From contig JASLQF010000057.1 in assembly GCA_030744625.1 (NCBI GenBank), forward strand, positions 1 to 64,000: a stretch of 64,000 bases of DNA, written 5' to 3'. This stretch comes from Rhodospirillales bacterium (GTDB lineage Bacteria > Pseudomonadota > Alphaproteobacteria > Rhodospirillales > JASLQF01). This document shows positions 37,055 through 44,447 of the stretch, in pieces. A program made the position numbers and the translations under genes. Each line of letters opens with the position of its first letter. The first letter of the stretch is position 1. The notes under the pieces are model-generated. The model worked only from the letters and a program-made list of their open reading frames with translations, ran no database searches and was not told the origin of the DNA.

Positions 37055-37705
37055 CTAGAATTCGAATGTCGGGCGGCGAACGAACCCCGGCAAGGAAGAC
37101 GTTGCCGCGTCGAACACCGTACGGCGGGAATACGTGCCGCCGTGGCGGGTGATCAGGACCGCCTTTCCCATGCCGCCCTCGGCGATGACCGCCACCAGGC
37201 GACCGCCCTCGGCCAATTGATCGCGGATGGCGGACGGCACCTCGGAAACGGCACCGTCGAAGAAGATGACGTCGTAGGGCGCCTGTTCCGACCAACCGTC
37301 TTTCATGGGTCCCTCGACGACGGCGACCGTATCGATGCCCAACTCGGCCATGATCCCGTTGGCCCGGGCAGCCAGCCCGGCGTCCGGTTCGAGCGCCACC
37401 ACGGTGCTCGCCATGCGCGCCAGCACCGCCGCCGAATAGCCCGAGCCGCACCCAACGTCGAGGACCACGTCGCTGGACTGGACCGCCGCTTCCTGCAGCA
37501 GGCGGGCCAGCACCACCGGCTCCATCAAGCAGCGTCCCTGGCCGAGCACGATGTCCTCGTCGACATAGGCAATTCCCTGAAGCTGCTCGGGCACGAAGAC
37601 CTCGCGGGGCAGTTCGGTCATGGCCGAAATGACGACGGGATCGGTCACCCGGTTGGCGCGGATCTGGTTTTCGACCATGTTGTGGCGGGCGGAGGTGAAG
37701 TCCAT
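37055..37705 (-). CDS. Protein-L-isoaspartate O-methyltransferase family, second copy
   Basis: 216 residues. Same fold as the pcm product: REVFVPE near 34-40, then LMEPVVLARLLQ and the SAM motif VVLDVGCGSGYSAAVLARM at about 80-98. It differs from the gene at 416 in the substrate loop (GQGRCLMEP replaces GRQQTVSQP), so it may methylate a different target. This version is the one normally found upstream of rhodanese and tolC. Confidence 0.9.
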   Translation of the reverse strand: MDFTSARHNMVENQIRANRVTDPVVISAMTELPREVFVPEQLQGIAYVDEDIVLGQGRCLMEPVVLARLLQEAAVQSSDVVLDVGCGSGYSAAVLARMASTVVALEPDAGLAARANGIMAELGIDTVAVVEGPMKDGWSEQAPYDVIFFDGAVSEVPSAIRDQLAEGGRLVAVIAEGGMGKAVLITRHGGTYSRRTVFDAATSSLPGFVRRPTFEF

Positions 37706-37793
37706 CGGGCCTTGTCCCCGGGAAACACTTGCACTGCAAAGCTATATAATGCCGCCGAGGAACAAAGACAATGGCGACGGCGGCGGCGGTGTC

Positions 37794-37820
37794 TTGACCG
37801 TCCACGGTGCAAAGTCTAAG
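37794..37820 (+). promoter_or_regulatory. Candidate promoter for the tRNA pair
   Basis: TTGACC (37794-37799) and TCTAAG (37815-37820) separated by 15 bases form a plausible promoter about 60 bp upstream of tRNA-Cys. A perfect TATAAT further upstream (37745-37750) lacks a matching -35 box. Confidence 0.35.
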
Positions 37821-37883
37821 TTCCCCTGCCCACCGGTCGGGAAAGCGGTTTTGGCGGCGCGGCGGGCGTGCTTCGCTTGGACT

Positions 37884-37957
37884 GGCGCGGTGGCGGAGTG
37901 GCTACGCAGCGGCCTGCAAAGCCGTGTACACCGGTTCGATTCCGGTCCGCGCCTCCA
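37884..37957 (+). tRNA. tRNA-Cys (GCA)
   Basis: 74 nt including an encoded CCA. Acceptor stem GGCGCGG (37884-37890) pairs with CCGCGCC (37947-37953). The anticodon loop CTGCAAA places GCA at 37916-37918, and the T-loop GGTTCGATTCC is standard. Discriminator is U, as in bacterial tRNA-Cys. Confidence 0.95.
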
Positions 37958-37963
37958 GTTTAA

Positions 37964-38039
37964 TCCGGCGTAGCTCAGTTGGTAGAGCAAGCGGCTGTTA
38001 ACCGCTAGGTCGTAGGTTCGAGTCCTACCGCCGGAGCCA
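37964..38039 (+). tRNA. tRNA-Asn (GUU)
   Basis: 76 nt including encoded CCA. Acceptor stem TCCGGCG (37964-37970) pairs with CGCCGGA (38029-38035). Anticodon GTT is at 37997-37999 within CTGTTAA, with D-loop AGCTCAGTTGGTAGAGC and T-loop GGTTCGAGTCC. Six bases after tRNA-Cys, so one transcript. Confidence 0.96.
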
Positions 38040-38149
38040 ATAATACCGGGGGGTTGAGCCGATGGCGCTCAGTCCCCCGGTGGCGCAAGTGACCATCGGG
38101 CGACCGCGCAAAATCGAGCAACCGCCGCCGGAGCAGAAGATCCAAGCCG

Positions 38150-38797
38150 ATGACCATGCCCCATCGACACTCCGCCAAGGACGTGCTTGTCGTCGTCGAC
38201 GTGCAGAACGACTTTTGCGAAGGCGGGTCGCTGGCCGTGCCCGAGGGGAGCTTCGTGGTGCCGGTGATCAACCGGCTGGCGGGACTCTTTTCCGCGGTGG
38301 TGGCGACCCAGGACTGGCACCCGGCGGACCACCAATCTTTTGCTTCGGCACATTCCCGAAAGAACCCCTTCGAGACGACCGAACTCGAGTACGGCGAGCA
38401 GACCCTATGGCCGGACCACTGCGTGCAAGGGACCCCCGGTGCCGAGTTCCATCCGGATCTCGAGACAGAGCGCTTCGACATCATCGTGCGCAAGGGGTTC
38501 CGGCGCCACGTCGACTCATATTCGGCGTTCTTCGAAAACGACCGCAAGACGCCGACCGGGCTGGACGGTTATTGCAGGGAACGCCGGTTCGAACGTGCTT
38601 TCTTTTGTGGCCTTGCCGGTGATTTTTGCGTTTTCTACTCGGCCATGGACGCCGCCGAGGCCCGTTTCGAGCCCTTTTTCATCGAGGACGCATGCCGCGA
38701 CATAGACATGGCCGGATCGAAGGCCGCGGCGCGCCAGGCAATGCGCGACAAGGGCATCGCCATCGTCACCTCCGAAACGACGCTCCGGCCCGCTTAG
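38150..38797 (+). CDS. pncA: Nicotinamidase (bifunctional nicotinamidase/pyrazinamidase type)
   Basis: 215 residues, isochorismatase-like fold. Deamidates nicotinamide to nicotinate for NAD salvage. The triad is Asp in LVVVDVQNDFCEGG, Lys in IVRKGFRRHVDSYSAF and Cys in FCGLAGDFCVFYSAMDA. The metal site WHPADHQSF (Asp/His) is conserved too. This pncA-specific set separates it from the other cysteine hydrolase at 20774. Confidence 0.93.
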   Translation: MTMPHRHSAKDVLVVVDVQNDFCEGGSLAVPEGSFVVPVINRLAGLFSAVVATQDWHPADHQSFASAHSRKNPFETTELEYGEQTLWPDHCVQGTPGAEFHPDLETERFDIIVRKGFRRHVDSYSAFFENDRKTPTGLDGYCRERRFERAFFCGLAGDFCVFYSAMDAAEARFEPFFIEDACRDIDMAGSKAAARQAMRDKGIAIVTSETTLRPA

Positions 38798-38944
38798 GTC
38801 GCCAAGCGGAATACCTGTCCGGCCCGCGGACCAACCGGTTGCCGCCACCAAACCACGCCATCGGGGATACCACGCACAAGTTCTTGCGCGTCGAGAGAGG
38901 CGCTTGCCTGGACGGCAATTACAGAACCTTGGCAAGCCCCGGAA

Positions 38945-38960
38945 GGGGCCGACGGGCCCC
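38945..38960. terminator. GC hairpin between convergent genes
   Basis: GGGGCC-GACG-GGCCCC (38945-38960) is a perfect 6-bp stem in the 240-bp gap between pncA and the CBS gene, which face each other. No U tract follows, so the bidirectional terminator role is a guess. I see no gene in the rest of the gap. Confidence 0.3.
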
Positions 38961-39037
38961 ACCTCGGAGGGGGCGCCATCGCGCCAAGGGCGGCGAGAAA
39001 AATAGAGCGGGTCCCTCGGGGCCGAAACTCACAAGGC

Positions 39038-39475
39038 TCAATACAATCCCAGATCATGCAGCTTGCGCATGGTCGCCTGGCCCAGATCGGCGAGCTCGAA
39101 CAAGTGCTTGAGAACGTCGCGGCTGCTGACCAGGCCCTTGAGCTTGCCGTCCTTGAGCACCGGCATGTGACGGAAGCCCTCCCTGTTCATGGTGTGCAGG
39201 GTATCGTAAGGGCTGTCATCCATATCGCAGGTGATGGGATCGCGCGTCATCAAGGCATCGACCTTCATGCCAGAAATCTGCTCGCCCCCGTCGGCGACGG
39301 CGCCGACCAGATCCCTCTCCGAGAGCACGCCGACCACCTCGCCCTCGCCCTTGCACACCACCAGCAAGCCGATCTTGTAATCCTTCAACCGCTGCGCCGC
39401 GGCCGGCACCAGCGTTTCCGGCGTGGTGGTGACGACCTGGCGGCCCTTGTCCGATAAAACCTTGGCCATTCCCAT
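39038..39475 (-). CDS. CBS-domain pair protein
   Basis: 145 residues, a stand-alone CBS pair (Bateman module): first CBS around 10-65 (AAQRLKDYKIGLLVVCKGEG, GVLSERDL) and second from about 73 (ALMTRDPITC, HMPVLKDGKLKGLVSSRDVL). Such modules sense adenosine nucleotides and modulate partner proteins. Start at 39475 supported by GAGGAG eight bases upstream. No obvious partner nearby. Confidence 0.9.
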   Translation of the reverse strand: MGMAKVLSDKGRQVVTTTPETLVPAAAQRLKDYKIGLLVVCKGEGEVVGVLSERDLVGAVADGGEQISGMKVDALMTRDPITCDMDDSPYDTLHTMNREGFRHMPVLKDGKLKGLVSSRDVLKHLFELADLGQATMRKLHDLGLY

Positions 39476-39672
39476 TGGATTTTCTCCTCGCTCCCCGTCG
39501 TTTGGACCTAAAGTTACCGCCAATTTCCATCGCGGCGCTTCCCCATCGCCGCAAGGTTAACGTGCCTTCCATGCGGTGTCACGGGCACCTCCCCATCGAA
39601 GCGCCCATGGCGATTTACCGGCGCCATCAAATTCCTCTACTGTAGGGGTTCAACTTGGAAAGGAAGCACGTC

Positions 39673-40530
39673 ATGAAGTTCGGTGTCACCATGTTCCCGA
39701 CCGACTACACCATCTCGCCGGCCGAACTGGCGGTGGCGGCGGAGGAACGGGGTTTCGAATCCATGTGGTTCCCCGAACACTCGCACATCCCCCTCTCCCG
39801 CCAGTCGCCCTTTCCCGGCGGCGGCGACCTGCCCAAGCAGTACTACGACTGCATGGACCCCTTGGTGGGGCTGGCCTCGGCCGCCGCGGTGACCAAGTCC
39901 CTCAAGCTGTGCACCGGCATCTGCCTTATCATCCAGCGCGACCATTTCCAACTGGCCAAGGAAATCGCCACCCTTGACCGCATCTCTGGCGGACGGGCGG
40001 TGATGGGCATCGGTGGCGGCTGGAACGCCGAGGAGATGGCCGACCACGGCACCGACTTCAAGACCCGCTTCCGACTCATGCGCGAGCGCGTCGCCGCCCT
40101 CAAGGCGATCTGGACGCAAGAGAAAGCCGAGTACCACGGTGAATTCGTCGACTTCGAGCCGATGGCCACCGAACCCAAGCCGGTGCAGAAGCCGCACCCG
40201 CCGATCATCGTCGCCGGTGGATTCCCCCACGCCGCCAAGCGCGCCATCGAATACGGCGACGGTTGGTTGCCCATCGACGGGCGCAACCTCAACGTCATCG
40301 AAGTGCTGCCCCGCTTCCGCGAAATGGCCGCCGAGGCCGGCCGCGACGCGGATGCGCTCGGCGTCTCCCTTTTCGGCGTCGGCGGCGACATGGCCGAAGA
40401 AGGGCAGTTGGCGCGCTACCGCGACGCCGGGATCGAGCGCGTCATCTTCCGCTTGCCGTCGGAGGGCCGGGACGCGATCCTGCCGTTGCTCGACCAGTTC
40501 GCCGCCCTGGCGCTGGCGGCCGCCGCGTAA
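39673..40530 (+). CDS. LLM-class flavin-dependent oxidoreductase
   Basis: 285 residues, luciferase-like TIM barrel. MKFGVTMFPTDYTISPAELA, WFPEHSHIP and TLDRISGGRAVMGIGGGWNAEE are hallmarks of the group usually annotated as F420-dependent; in a proteobacterium the cofactor may be FMN instead. Reaction unknown. An AGGAAG site precedes the ATG. Confidence 0.88.
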   Translation: MKFGVTMFPTDYTISPAELAVAAEERGFESMWFPEHSHIPLSRQSPFPGGGDLPKQYYDCMDPLVGLASAAAVTKSLKLCTGICLIIQRDHFQLAKEIATLDRISGGRAVMGIGGGWNAEEMADHGTDFKTRFRLMRERVAALKAIWTQEKAEYHGEFVDFEPMATEPKPVQKPHPPIIVAGGFPHAAKRAIEYGDGWLPIDGRNLNVIEVLPRFREMAAEAGRDADALGVSLFGVGGDMAEEGQLARYRDAGIERVIFRLPSEGRDAILPLLDQFAALALAAAA

Positions 40531-40580
40531 GGGCGGCTGGCGGCGCCCGGTGGTCAATAGGCGCCGGCAACGGTCACGCC

Positions 40581-41276
40581 ATGTGCGGACGTTACACCCA
40601 GTTGATGCCTTGGTCGGAGCTGGTCGAGCTCTACCGCATAACGGCGGGTACGGCGGCGGCCCCCAACCTGCCGCCGCGCTTCAACATCTGCCCCACCCAG
40701 CAGGTACCGGTGGTGCGCGCCGACGCCGAAGACAGGGCCGGACGCGAACTCGTCATGATGCGCTGGGGTCTGGTGCCCGCCTGGTCCAAGGACGCGGCAA
40801 TCGGGTCGCGCCTGATCAACGCACGCGCCGAGACCGTGGCCGAGAAGCCCTCCTTCCGAAGCGCCTACAAGTCCCGGCGCTGCCTGATCCCGGCGGACGG
40901 CTTTTATGAATGGCGCAAGCAAGGAGACGGCCCCAAGCAACCCTACCGAATCACGCTCGCCGGCGGAGCCCCGTTCGCCTTCGCGGGCCTGTGGGAGCGC
41001 TGGGAGAAGGCGCCCGACGGCAAGGCACTGCAGACGTGCACGATCATCACGACTACCGCCAACACGTTCCTGCGTCCCATCCACCACCGCATGCCGGTGA
41101 TTCTCGACGCTACCGGGCACGACGCCTGGCTCGACGCCGTGACGCCGCCGGACACAGTGTCCGCCTTGCTCGGCCCCTACGGCGGCGGCATGGAGGCGCA
41201 AGCCGTCGGCACCCGCGTCAACAACCCCCGCAACGACGATGCCGCTTGCATCGAGCCGCCGGGCCCCACCGCCTGA
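40581..41276 (+). CDS. SRAP (SOS response-associated peptidase) family protein
   Basis: 231 residues, YedK/HMCES fold. The protein crosslinks abasic sites in single-stranded DNA through Cys2 of MCGRYT, and that Cys is directly after the initiator Met here. Other active-site stretches are NICPTQQVPVV (Asn), ADGFYEWRK (Glu) and IHHRMPVIL (His). Preserves forks at abasic sites. Ends 23 bp before the convergent EamA gene. Confidence 0.93.
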   Translation: MCGRYTQLMPWSELVELYRITAGTAAAPNLPPRFNICPTQQVPVVRADAEDRAGRELVMMRWGLVPAWSKDAAIGSRLINARAETVAEKPSFRSAYKSRRCLIPADGFYEWRKQGDGPKQPYRITLAGGAPFAFAGLWERWEKAPDGKALQTCTIITTTANTFLRPIHHRMPVILDATGHDAWLDAVTPPDTVSALLGPYGGGMEAQAVGTRVNNPRNDDAACIEPPGPTA

Positions 41277-41299
41277 GGCCGCGCTTGCGGCCACCCGCC

Positions 41300-42199
41300 T
41301 CACTCGGGTACCGGGCGCCGCGCCGATGTGGTGAGGTAGATTCCGATCACCGCCAAGACGGCGCCCGCCGCGTGGTAGGCGTGGACCACCTCGCCCAGCA
41401 GGAGAATGGCAAGCCCGACGGTGAATACCGGGATCAGATATTGGAACAGGCCCGCCTTGTTGGCGCCGATCCGGGCCACGCCCTCGTTCCAGCAAATGAA
41501 GGCGAGGATCGACGGAAAGAGCCCGATGTAGGCCAGGGTGAGGAGGTTGGGCACGTTCACAGCGAAGCCGCCCCGCGCCGCCAGCTCCCAGCCGTAAAAG
41601 GGGAATAGCAGAATGGCGCCGATGATGCAGAGCACGAGCAGGAAGACCATCGGCGGCAGCCCTGGCGGTAATCGCCTGAGGAGCACCGAGTAGACCGCCC
41701 ACACCACCACCGCTCCCAGCATGTAGAGGTCGCCCGGCGTGAAACGAAGCCCCAACAGCACCGCCAAATCGGCCCGCGAGATGATGATGAGCACACCGGC
41801 AAGCGAGACCGAGATTCCGATGGCTTGGCGCGTCGTGACCAGCTCGCGGTCGATGAGAAATGAAGCCATGGGGAAGACGATCGGCGCCATGGCGTTGATC
41901 AGGCCCACGTTGATGGCCGTCGTCTTGTTCAGTGCCAGGTACAGGAACCCGTGGTTGACGGACACGCCCAAGGCGGCCAGCAGCACGAGCAATGGCCAGT
42001 GGCGGCGCACCACTGCCCGGTACTCCCAGGCTTGGCGGGCCACGAACGGCAACAGCACGGCCGAAGCCAGGGCCCACCGCCAAAAAGCCAGGGAAAACGG
42101 CTGCATGTCGTTGTGGACGGCACGCCCCAGCACATGGTTGCCGGACCAGCAAAGCGCCGTGACGGCGAGTAAGAAATATGGTGAAAGAATCAGCCGCAT
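41300..42199 (-). CDS. EamA-family (DMT) transporter
   Basis: 299 residues, ten predicted membrane helices in two EamA repeats (the first near residues 7-130, the second from about 148). No residues give the substrate; the family exports metabolites such as amino acids. ATG at 42199 preferred to a TTG at 42211 because it has a GCAGGG site close by. Its upstream side opens into the large structured gap. Confidence 0.88.
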   Translation of the reverse strand: MRLILSPYFLLAVTALCWSGNHVLGRAVHNDMQPFSLAFWRWALASAVLLPFVARQAWEYRAVVRRHWPLLVLLAALGVSVNHGFLYLALNKTTAINVGLINAMAPIVFPMASFLIDRELVTTRQAIGISVSLAGVLIIISRADLAVLLGLRFTPGDLYMLGAVVVWAVYSVLLRRLPPGLPPMVFLLVLCIIGAILLFPFYGWELAARGGFAVNVPNLLTLAYIGLFPSILAFICWNEGVARIGANKAGLFQYLIPVFTVGLAILLLGEVVHAYHAAGAVLAVIGIYLTTSARRPVPE

Positions 42200-42306
42200 G
42201 GCCCTGCCCAAATGATCGCCGGCGGGCCCACCCGACCCCGCCTTCCGAACGCGCCCCCACCGAGCGCGCGTCTACCTAACACACGATTCGGAGAAGGCAT
42301 AGCAGC

Positions 42307-42335
42307 CCCGGCGCCCCTGGCGCGGGCGCGCCGGG
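42307..42335 (+). other. GC-rich stem-loop at the edge of the structured gap
   Basis: CCCGGCGC (42307-42314) and GCGCCGGG (42328-42335) form a perfect 8-bp stem with a 13-nt loop. It lies about 110 bp upstream of the EamA start and 25 bp before the DnaA-box-like sites. Confidence 0.5.
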
Positions 42336-42360
42336 AACGTCTTTAGGGGAGTGCCGCGAA

Positions 42361-42409
42361 TGTGGAAAAAATGTGGGTAAAAATCTGCATAAACCCCTAT
42401 TTATCCACA
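42361..42409. promoter_or_regulatory. Cluster of DnaA-box-like sites
   Basis: TTATCCACA (42401-42409, plus strand) and TTTTCCACA (42361-42369, minus strand) match the TTWTNCACA consensus fully; TTACCCACA (42373-42381, minus strand) differs at one position. All three lie within 49 bp in locally AT-rich DNA. Such clusters mark origins, DnaA-regulated promoters or DnaA titration sites; which applies here is not decided. Confidence 0.6.
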
Positions 42410-42516
42410 GAAATTTCGATTTTTGCGCTTTTTTGACATTGCGGACAAACATGCGAAAAGAGAACATGGGTATGCGATCTTGCGTCTTCGGACAACGGAT
42501 CGTGCGGTTCGGAAAG

Positions 42517-42830
42517 CCTTCGGGTGGAACGGGCCGCGGATCGCGAAGCCTTCGGGTGGAACGGTCCAACGGTTCGCGAAACCTTCGGGTGGAGCGGGCC
42601 GCGGATCGCGAAGCCTTCGGGTGGAACGGTCCAACGGGTCGCGAAGCCTTCGGGTGGAACGGTCCAACGGGTCGCGAAGCCTTCGGGTGGAACGGCCCAA
42701 CGGTTCGCGAAGCCTTCGGGTGGAACGGTCCAACGGGTCGCGAAGCCTTCGGGTGGAACGGTCCGCGGGTCGCGAAACCTTCGGGTGGAACGGTCCGGAA
42801 GATCGGAAAGCCTTCGGGTGGAACGGTCGG
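42517..42830. repeat. Ten-copy 32/33-bp tandem repeat array
   Basis: The anchor CCTTCGGGTGGA recurs at 42517, 42549, 42582, 42614, 42647, 42680, 42713, 42746, 42778 and 42811; the last copy is partial, ending near 42830. Intervals are 32, 33, 32, 33, 33, 33, 33, 32 and 33 bp. Two unit types, GGCCGCGGATCG and GGTCCAACGG-type, first alternate as a 65-bp dimer. Each unit contains the UUCG-loop core CCTTCGGG and most carry TCGCGA. The array stays open in several frames but the 32-bp units shift the frame, arguing against coding. Confidence 0.92.
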
Positions 42831-42843
42831 AGAGGCGTCAGGA

Positions 42844-42859
42844 GTACCCTTCGGGGTAC
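42844..42859 (+). other. UUCG tetraloop hairpin
   Basis: GTACCC-TTCG-GGGTAC is a perfect 6-bp stem closed by the extra-stable C(UUCG)G tetraloop. It sits 14 bp after the last tandem repeat, where it could end or stabilise a transcript of the array. Confidence 0.6.
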
Positions 42860-42927
42860 GTTGCATGGGCTCCGCGTCCGCGCACCTGGCGTCTCTCTTT
42901 ATTTTTGTGCTCTCCCCTTCACCGACT

Positions 42928-42976
42928 AGAGTGCGATCGTTTCAAATTGAATCAATTTGAAACGTGAATCGCCCTC
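42928..42976. repeat. Palindromic intergenic element, full copy
   Basis: Ends AGAGTGCGATCG (42928-42939) and TGAATCGCCCTC (42965-42976) are imperfect inverted repeats of each other. Between and overlapping them is a perfect palindrome with 13-bp arms and a single central base (42938-42964; arm CGTTTCAAATTGA). The same two 12-bp ends occur joined, without the middle, at 60871-60894. Confidence 0.8.
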
Positions 42977-42986
42977 AATGTCTTAA

Positions 42987-43042
42987 TCTAGGGGCTTATT
43001 CACGTCCTGGAGCGTTTCGATCCAGGACGATAAGACCCTAGA
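42987..43042 (+). other. Long stem-loop, possible structured RNA
   Basis: Outer stem TCTAGGG/CCCTAGA (7 bp), a G/A mismatch, stem CTTAT/ATAAG (5 bp), a 3-nt bulge, then stem CGTCCTGG/CCAGGACG (8 bp) closing an 11-nt loop. Twenty perfect pairs in 56 nt is unlikely by chance. Eleven bases after the palindromic element. Confidence 0.6.
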
Positions 43043-43422
43043 ACACAAAAGCTAGGCCCGGCGCTTCCCCCGGGCTCATAGAGCCTGAGAAATGCGCCGG
43101 GCCTCGGCGATCAGGATTGCATTCAACTCCGCGTCCATGCACTGGCGCCGAACGTGTAACAGAATCAGGCGCGTGCCGTCAACGTATTTTGTAGGTACAC
43201 CTCAAAAACCCCCAACATATTGTGTGAGAAGCCCAATATGGATGGGTGACCCGGGAGGCGCCGCTCGGCCTGCAGCCCGCTGTCCGCGGCGGCACGGAAA
43301 TGGGTCTGAGCAGCCTCCGTTTGCCCGTGCCGGGTGGGGCGGAGTTGTGCTATTTCTTGCGCTAAGGGAGACTCCTCCGGACGCTGCGGGACGGATGGAT
43401 GAAAAGGAATCGGAGACCGCGC
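43043..43422. other. Gap upstream of terB with an inverted repeat
   Basis: No convincing gene. CCCA-A-CATATTG (43211-43222) and CAATATG-GA-TGGG (43234-43246) form an 11-bp interrupted inverted repeat with an 11-bp spacer, about 180 bp before terB: a candidate operator or RNA stem. A weaker 8-bp pair (CGGCACGG 43290-43297, CCGTGCCG 43325-43332) follows. A short open frame on the minus strand ending near 43083 is too small to call. Confidence 0.45.
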
Positions 43423-43860
43423 ATGGCCGGTGTGTTGCGCTCGTTGAAAAACAGCCTCCGCGAACAGGTATCGCGGCACCGCAACCGGCCGTTCTTCGAG
43501 GCGGCCATGGCGGCGGCTGCCCTTGTCGTCCAGGCCGACGGCAAGGTGACCCTTTCCGAACGGTACCGACTCGACCAGATTATCGAGCAGCTCGACCAAC
43601 TCAAAATCTTCGACGTTCACGAGGCCGCCGACCTGATGAACGACAACCTGGATGCGATCCGCCACCATCCCCGGGAGGCACACCCCCGGCTGATGAAAGC
43701 CGTGGCCCGCATCGCCGATGATAGCAAGGCGGCGCACCTTCTGGTGCGCATATGTCTCGCCATCAGCATCGCCGACGACGAGTATCACCCCGATGAAAAG
43801 GCACGGATTGGGGAAATATGCGACGCTCTCGGATTGGATCCGGCGGAGTTCGAGACCTGA
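43423..43860 (+). CDS. TerB-family protein
   Basis: 145 residues, single TerB (DnaJ-associated, tellurite-resistance-like) helical domain. The acidic metal-type motifs are AALVVQADGKVTLSER (about 29-44) and ISIADDEYHPDEKARI (about 116-131), the two repeats expected. TerB proteins act at membranes in stress and phage-defence contexts, though many are of unknown role; no other ter gene is present. Start at 43423 (GGAG site) rather than 43399. Confidence 0.85.
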   Translation: MAGVLRSLKNSLREQVSRHRNRPFFEAAMAAAALVVQADGKVTLSERYRLDQIIEQLDQLKIFDVHEAADLMNDNLDAIRHHPREAHPRLMKAVARIADDSKAAHLLVRICLAISIADDEYHPDEKARIGEICDALGLDPAEFET

Positions 43861-43892
43861 CGGCGCGCGCACGATCAAGGGAAGGAATCGGG

Positions 43893-44429
43893 ATGAAATG
43901 GCTATTGTTGACGGCTGGCCTGATGTTCATCGCGGCTGTCGCCTGGGGAGAGGCGCGAGCGGCGTCTCACGGGGAGGCCGAGGGATCACAGGAAATTGTA
44001 CCGGCACCAGCCGCGGCAACGGACAGGCACGCCGGATATTACTACCCGAAACCCAGTAGCGTTCATGTCTACTCGGCGCGGTCGCGCACCATGCCCGACA
44101 TGAACCGGCAGCGGCGCATCGCATTCGTCATCACCATGGTCACCGATTCCCTGTCCAAGCCCTATCCGCCGGCTTATGCTTTCTTCACCAAGGGGGACGA
44201 CGCCGAGAAGCTGATCATCGTGAGCAACCAAGCGGGCCGGCTCGACACGGTCTATCGGGCCCGCGCCCTGCTCGCCACCATGACGTCGATCGCGCGCACC
44301 ATGCCGATATTCCGCGAATTCCAGGTGCAGGACTGGTTCACCTTTCTCGATCTGGCGAATATGCTGGGTTTCAAGAAGGTGACCTTGAGCGACGGCGACG
44401 CCTTCACCCATCAGGTGATCGTCGAGTAA
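43893..44429 (+). CDS. Secreted protein of unknown function
   Basis: 178 residues. Clear signal peptide (MKWLLLTAGLMFIAAVAWGEARA). The mature part begins with a low-complexity linker, then an alpha/beta domain (RIAFVITMVTDSLSKPYPPAY, KLIIVSNQAGRLDTVYRARALL, FTFLDLANMLGFKKVTLSDG). No family is recognised with certainty. Starts 32 bp after terB with an AAGGAATCGGG leader, so probably co-transcribed. Confidence 0.75.
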   Translation: MKWLLLTAGLMFIAAVAWGEARAASHGEAEGSQEIVPAPAAATDRHAGYYYPKPSSVHVYSARSRTMPDMNRQRRIAFVITMVTDSLSKPYPPAYAFFTKGDDAEKLIIVSNQAGRLDTVYRARALLATMTSIARTMPIFREFQVQDWFTFLDLANMLGFKKVTLSDGDAFTHQVIVE

Positions 44430-44447
44430 ATCGCGGCGCGGCGCCCA

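Noticed and set aside
38798-39037. Possible small gene between pncA and the CBS protein
   Set aside because: Open frames there lack start signals and family likeness; the GC hairpin explains the gap better.
42517-42830. CRISPR array
   Set aside because: Units are contiguous variants of one sequence with no unique spacers, and no cas genes are near.
42276-42960. Long open frames over the tandem repeats on both strands (near 195 residues each)
   Set aside because: The repeat period is a multiple of three and the sequence GC-rich, so frames stay open by chance; the 32-bp units shift the frame inside each candidate and there is no ribosome site or family resemblance.
42361-43042. Chromosomal replication origin
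   Set aside because: Only three DnaA-like boxes are seen and none of the standard origin neighbours is present; kept as a finding but not called as an origin.
43080-43200. Short minus-strand peptide ending EARRISQAL
   Set aside because: About 20 codons from its only ATG, no ribosome site, and no supporting neighbour; could be a gene relic but not provable.
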